This document shows, piece by piece, positions 60,388-64,000 of a stretch of DNA of 64,000 bases; the stretch's first letter is position 1; each line of letters opens with the position of its first letter. A program made the translations under genes and the position numbers. Under the pieces are notes generated by a model, which saw nothing but the letters and a program-made list of their open reading frames with translations, did not search any database and was not told where the DNA came from. Source of the DNA: Comamonas granuli NBRC 101663 (lineage in GTDB: Bacteria > Pseudomonadota > Gammaproteobacteria > Burkholderiales > Burkholderiaceae_C); the NCBI RefSeq assembly GCF_000739995.1, contig NZ_BBJX01000001.1, positions 186,001 to 250,000 of the forward strand, read 5' to 3'.

Positions 60388-61296
60388 ATGAACCTGCGCC
60401 AGATCGAAGTCTTCCAGGCGGTGCTGCAGACCGGCAGCATGAGCGCCGCCGGGCGCTTGCTGTGCATCACCCCATCGGCGGTCAGCAAGGCCATCGCGCA
60501 CACCGAGCTGCAACTGGGCTACCGGCTGTTCGAGCGCACCCCTGCGGGCCTCACCCCCACGCCGGAGGCACAGGTGCTGGCGGTGGAGTCCGGCAACATC
60601 CACCGCCAGCTCGACGCCCTGCAACGCACGGCACGCAACCTGGCCACGGCAGAACTGGGGGAGGTGCGGCTGGCGGCGATCCCGTCCGTCAGCCACGAGT
60701 TCCTGCCCGCCCTGCTGTGGCGGCACGCCCAGCTTCACCCCCAGGTGGGCGTGGAGGTGCGCACCATCCACCAGGACCAGATGACCCAGGCGCTGCTCAC
60801 GCGTGGCGTGGACTTCGGGCTGGGCTTTTTTGAACACCCGCACCCGCAGATTCACAGCGACCTGCTGGTCAGCGGCCGCCTCTGCATGGCCGTGGCGCGG
60901 GCCGTGTGGGAGCGCGCGCCCCGCGCTGCCAGCATGGCCGCCCGGCTGGCCCGGGTGCCCGCCATCCGCCTGGTGGGCGAGGACCCGATGCGCCACGCGA
61001 TAGACGCCACGGCCCAGCGCCTGGGCACGCCGGGCAACCCCGCCATCCAGGTACAGACCTCGCGTCTGGCGCTGGAGCTGGTGCGTCTGGGCATGGGCTG
61101 GACGGTGGTGGACTTCCTCACCGCCATGCGGCTGGACCAGGCCCACACCGTGGCCCTGGAACTGCCCGATGTGCCGCCCGTGTCGCTCTACAGCTACCGC
61201 GCCAGCGCCCACCCGCCCGGGCTGCATGCCACACGCATGCTGGCCATGCTGCCCGGGCTGCTGCACACGGCACTGTCGCCGCGCCCGCAGCGATGA
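60388..61296 (+). CDS. LysR-family transcriptional regulator
   Basis: 302 residues, normal LysR length. The HTH at the N-terminus reads MNLRQIEVFQAVLQTGSMSAAG, then TPSAVSKAIAHTELQLGYRLFER, the usual winged-helix sequence. The effector domain starts near GEVRLAAIPSVSHEFLPALL. A possible amino-acid sensor judging by its divergence from the asparaginase gene. ATG at 60388 fits the family start (MNLRQ); 39 bases further upstream is also open. Confidence 0.93.
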   Translation: MNLRQIEVFQAVLQTGSMSAAGRLLCITPSAVSKAIAHTELQLGYRLFERTPAGLTPTPEAQVLAVESGNIHRQLDALQRTARNLATAELGEVRLAAIPSVSHEFLPALLWRHAQLHPQVGVEVRTIHQDQMTQALLTRGVDFGLGFFEHPHPQIHSDLLVSGRLCMAVARAVWERAPRAASMAARLARVPAIRLVGEDPMRHAIDATAQRLGTPGNPAIQVQTSRLALELVRLGMGWTVVDFLTAMRLDQAHTVALELPDVPPVSLYSYRASAHPPGLHATRMLAMLPGLLHTALSPRPQR

Positions 61297-61303
61297 CGGC
61301 ATG

Positions 61304-61337
61304 AAAAAGCCCGCCGCCGCAAGCGCGGGGGCGGGCC
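61304..61337 (-). terminator. Intrinsic terminator after fabB
   Basis: On the minus strand the stem GCCCGCC/GGCGGGC (61330-61336 with 61309-61315), extended by an inner CCGC/GCGG, is followed by TTTTT (61304-61308). It lies 28 bases after the fabB stop and 8 bases past the end of the convergent LysR gene. Confidence 0.8.
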
Positions 61338-61364
61338 TTCAGGCCAAGCGCGCGTGCTGCGCGC

Positions 61365-62588
61365 TCAGGCGCCCTGCCAGCGGCGCAGGACCAGGCTGGC
61401 GTTGGTGCCGCCAAAACCGAAGCTGTTGGACAGCACGGTGGTGAGCAGCGCATCGCGCGTCTTGGTGACCAGGGGCATGCCGCCGAGCAGCGGGTCGGGC
61501 GTCTCGACGTTGATGGAGCCGGCGATGAACTGCTTGCCCAGCATGATGAGGCAGTAGATCGCCTCCTGCACGCCCGTGGCGCCCAGCGAGTGGCCGGTGA
61601 GCGACTTGGTGCTGGAAAACGGCGGCACGGTGTCGCCAAACACGGCCTGCATGGCACGCACTTCCTGCATGTCGCCCACGGGCGTGGAGGTGCCGTGGGT
61701 GTTGATGTAGTCGATGGGACCGTCCAGCCCTTCCAGGGCCTGGCGCATGCAGGCAATGGCGCCGTCGCCCGAGGGGGCGACCATGTCCTCGCCGTCGCTG
61801 GTGGCACCGAAGCCCACGACCTCGGCCAGGATGGTGGCGCCGCGCTGTTCGGCATGCTCCAGGCTCTCGAGCACCACGGCGCCGCCGCCGCCGGCGATCA
61901 CAAAGCCGTCGCGGTTCGCGTCGTAGGCACGCGATGCCTTCTCGGGGGTGGCGTTGTACTTGCTCGACATGGCGCCCATGCCGTCGAACAGCAGCGACAT
62001 GCCCCAGCTCAACTCCTCACCGCCGCCGGCAAACATCACGTCCTGCATGCCCCAGGCGATCTGCTGCGCCGCAGCGCCTATGCAGTGCGCCGAGGTGGAA
62101 CAGGCCGAGGTGATGGAGTAATTGATGCCCTTGACCTTGAAGTTGGTCGCCAGGCAGGCCGAGACGGTGGAGCTCATGCAGCGCGTGACCTGGTAGGGCC
62201 CCACGCGGCGGATGCCTTTGTCGCGCAGGGTGTCCGCGGCCTCGATCTGGTGGGCCGGCGAACCGCCGCCCGAGCCCATGATGAGGCCGGTGCGCGGGTG
62301 GCTGACCTGCTCGGGGGTGAGGCCGGCCTGGGCGATCGCGTCTTCGAGGGCGATCTGCGCGTAGGCGGCCGCATCGCCCATGAAGCGCAATTGCTTGCGG
62401 TCGATGCGCGCCTCGACGTCGATATGGGGCACACCGGCGACCTGGCTGCGCAGGCCCATCTCGGTGAACTTCTCCACCGCCTGGATGCCGCTCCGGCCCT
62501 CGCGCAGGGCGGCCTCGACGGTGGCCAGGTCGTTGCCAATGCACGAGACGATGCCCGCGCCCGTGATGACTACGCGCTTCTTGGTCAT
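61365..62588 (-). CDS. fabB: Beta-ketoacyl-ACP synthase I
   Basis: 407 residues, condensing enzyme of fatty acid elongation that is needed for unsaturated fatty acids. The catalytic Cys is in [11 protein letters not shown]; the two His are in [10 protein letters not shown] and the [14 protein letters not shown] region. Pairing with fabA by an ATGA overlap (62585-62588) is the usual unsaturated fatty acid operon of proteobacteria. Family length is about 406. Confidence 0.96.
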   Translation of the reverse strand: MTKKRVVITGAGIVSCIGNDLATVEAALREGRSGIQAVEKFTEMGLRSQVAGVPHIDVEARIDRKQLRFMGDAAAYAQIALEDAIAQAGLTPEQVSHPRTGLIMGSGGGSPAHQIEAADTLRDKGIRRVGPYQVTRCMSSTVSACLATNFKVKGINYSITSACSTSAHCIGAAAQQIAWGMQDVMFAGGGEELSWGMSLLFDGMGAMSSKYNATPEKASRAYDANRDGFVIAGGGGAVVLESLEHAEQRGATILAEVVGFGATSDGEDMVAPSGDGAIACMRQALEGLDGPIDYINTHGTSTPVGDMQEVRAMQAVFGDTVPPFSSTKSLTGHSLGATGVQEAIYCLIMLGKQFIAGSINVETPDPLLGGMPLVTKTRDALLTTVLSNSFGFGGTNASLVLRRWQGA

Positions 62589-63106
62589 GCCGCTTCCTTG
62601 CTGTCGCCCTCGCGCAGGAACAGACCCACGCGCAGGTCATTGGCCACGTAGATTTCCTTGCCGTCGGCGAGCAGGCGCGCGTCGCCGATGGCCATGTTGA
62701 GCTTGCGCTTGATGACGCGCTTGATGTCGATTTCGTACCGCACGAGCTTGACATCCGGGCCCACCTCGCCGGTGAACTTGACCTCGCCCGCGCCCAGCGC
62801 GCGGCCCCGGCCCGGCAGGCGCAGCCAGGTGAGGTAAAAGCCGATGAGCTGCCACATGGCGTCGAGCCCCAGGCAGCCGGGCATGACCGGGTCGCCCTGG
62901 AAATGGCAGGCGAAGAACCACAGGTCGGGCCGCACGTCCAGTTCGGCCTCGATGCGGCCCAGGCCGTGGGCGCCGCCATCGCTGTCGATGTGCGTGATGC
63001 GGTCGAACATCAGCATGGGCGGCAGCGGCAGGCGCCCGCTGTCGGGACCGAAAAGCCGGCCCTCGCCCGAGGCGATCAGTTGGTCATAGGAAAAGGATTC
63101 GGCCAT
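62585..63106 (-). CDS. fabA: 3-hydroxydecanoyl-ACP dehydratase/isomerase
   Basis: 173 residues, the normal FabA length. Introduces the cis double bond in fatty acid synthesis. Catalytic residues: the His in [18 protein letters not shown] and the following Asp in LGLDAMWQ. The start at 63104-63106 ([16 protein letters not shown]) is the usual one. Upstream of fabB in the same transcript. Confidence 0.96.
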   Translation of the reverse strand: MAESFSYDQLIASGEGRLFGPDSGRLPLPPMLMFDRITHIDSDGGAHGLGRIEAELDVRPDLWFFACHFQGDPVMPGCLGLDAMWQLIGFYLTWLRLPGRGRALGAGEVKFTGEVGPDVKLVRYEIDIKRVIKRKLNMAIGDARLLADGKEIYVANDLRVGLFLREGDSKEAA

Positions 63107-63191
63107 CGTCAGTCGTGCTCCGCGCTGGCGGCTGGGGCCGCCGCCGTTGGTTTCATCGAGGGTCCCGCAAGGGATGTGCAACAAACGCCCA

Positions 63192-64000
63192 TTATCCCGT
63201 ATGCCCCGGCACAGCCCGGCGCCGCCCGCGCGCGGCCCAGGCCGCCAGCAGCGCCAGGGTGCCCAGCCCCCACAGGGGCCACAGCCCCCAGCGCCCCGCC
63301 CACCGGGCGTAAGGCGTGGGTGGGCCGTCGCGCCCCTGGACCTGTCCGGTGAGCATGCCGCGCTCGTGGCGCGCGAACTGCTGCACGACCACGCCGCGGT
63401 GGTCGATGATGGCCGTGGCGCCCGTGTTCGTGGCGCGCACCATGGGGCGCTCGAACTCCAGCGCGCGCATGCGGCTGATCGCCAGGTGCTGGTCTATGGC
63501 CAGCGTGTTGCCGAACCAGCCGATATTGCTCAGGTTCACGAACACCGTGGGGGCCGCCGCCGCGCCCTGTGCGAACTGCGCGGCCAGCTCTTCGCCGAAC
63601 AGGTCCTCGTAGCAGATGTTGGGCGCCAGGCGCTCGCCGCGCCAGGCGAAGGACGGCTGTACCAGTGCGCCACGGCGGAAGTCCCCCAGCGGGATGTGCA
63701 GCAGGTCGGTGAACCAGCGGAAGAAGGGCGGGATGAACTCCCCGAAGGGCACGAGATGGTGCTTGTCGTAGCGGTAGGGCCGCTCCTGCCCCGGGCGCAG
63801 GCCGAGCACGGAATTGGTGTAGCCCTGCTCCATGCTGCCCAGCGGCATGCCCAGCAGCGCGGCCCGGCCCTCCGCGCCGTAGTGGCTGGCGAGGTCTGCC
63901 AGGTAGCCTTCGGGCAGTTGCGCAGGCAGCAGAGGCAAGGCGGTCTCCGGGGCCACCACCAGGGCCTGGTGCGGCTGCAGCAGGCGCTCGCGGTACCACT
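63192..64000 (-). CDS. lnt: Apolipoprotein N-acyltransferase, C-terminal part; 5' end cut by the window edge
   Basis: About 269 residues of the C-terminal nitrilase-like domain are visible, entering from the right edge at [19 protein letters not shown]. It transfers an acyl chain to the N-terminal Cys of lipoproteins in the inner membrane. The nitrilase triad is present: Glu in VVAPETALP, Lys in [14 protein letters not shown], Cys in [13 protein letters not shown]. The last membrane helix ([20 protein letters not shown]) is near the C-terminus. The N-terminal membrane part is outside the window. Confidence 0.95.
   Translation of the reverse strand, partial: WYRERLLQPHQALVVAPETALPLLPAQLPEGYLADLASHYGAEGRAALLGMPLGSMEQGYTNSVLGLRPGQERPYRYDKHHLVPFGEFIPPFFRWFTDLLHIPLGDFRRGALVQPSFAWRGERLAPNICYEDLFGEELAAQFAQGAAAAPTVFVNLSNIGWFGNTLAIDQHLAISRMRALEFERPMVRATNTGATAIIDHRGVVVQQFARHERGMLTGQVQGRDGPPTPYARWAGRWGLWPLWGLGTLALLAAWAARGRRRAVPGHTG

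Overview
The window is a GC-rich bacterial chromosome segment with mostly short intergenic gaps. Gene content points to a betaproteobacterium of the Comamonadaceae (Acidovorax-like). It carries glyQ-glyS with gmhB and lnt nearby, an rml operon, coaX, phasin-like and acyl-CoA reductase genes, and several copies of a short interspersed element with an ATAGCTGC..GCGCTTG core, which I recall as common in that family. The taxonomic call is inference; no rRNA or tRNA gene was seen.

Layout. (1) 1-803: argB, cut by the window edge. (2) 868-16552: a type I secretion locus, almost all on the minus strand: two tandem ABC permease/ATPases, a HlyD adaptor, a TolC-like channel, a small protein resembling the front part of an IS605 OrfB/TnpB protein, three sugar-transfer enzymes, two DUF4214-type probable secreted substrates (one a trypsin-like protease) and three small or unknown proteins. 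(3) 16589-18800: an accessory patch with the interspersed element, a DinJ/YafQ toxin-antitoxin pair, a REP-associated transposase, and a duplicated copy of the 5' end of that transposase gene. (4) 18919-22452: a 1177-residue S-layer/RTX-like surface protein of distinctly lower GC. (5) 22788-28281: a TPR outer-membrane barrel protein, a CHASE2 nucleotide-cyclase-like protein and a FecR-domain protein, divergent from a Crp/Fnr regulator. (6) 28336-47029: a surface polysaccharide cluster with an ABC exporter (Wzm/Wzt type), glycosyltransferases, acyl- and methyl-modifying enzymes, a Gtr-like three-gene set and the dTDP-rhamnose operon (rfbBDAC). (7) 47104-64000: mostly housekeeping genes: a Marinobacter-type fatty acyl-CoA reductase, a PhaF-like phasin, a TetR regulator, coaX, a persulfide dioxygenase-rhodanese fusion, a YgjP-like metalloprotease, gmhB, glyS, glyQ, a periplasmic asparaginase, a LysR regulator, fabB, fabA and the end of lnt.

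How it may work together (inference): regions 2 to 6 look like one cell-surface programme. The type I exporter would secrete the DUF4214/RTX proteins and perhaps the S-layer-like protein. The glycosyltransferases inside the locus suggest that secreted proteins or their surface anchor are glycosylated. The rhamnose and ABC-exported polysaccharide genes would build the O-antigen or capsule to which such layers attach. The FecR, cyclase-like and Crp-like genes between the two halves may sense and regulate the envelope. The least familiar parts are the TnpB-like protein with no nuclease domain, the paired exporter ATPases, and a terminator-like hairpin in the leader of the locus.
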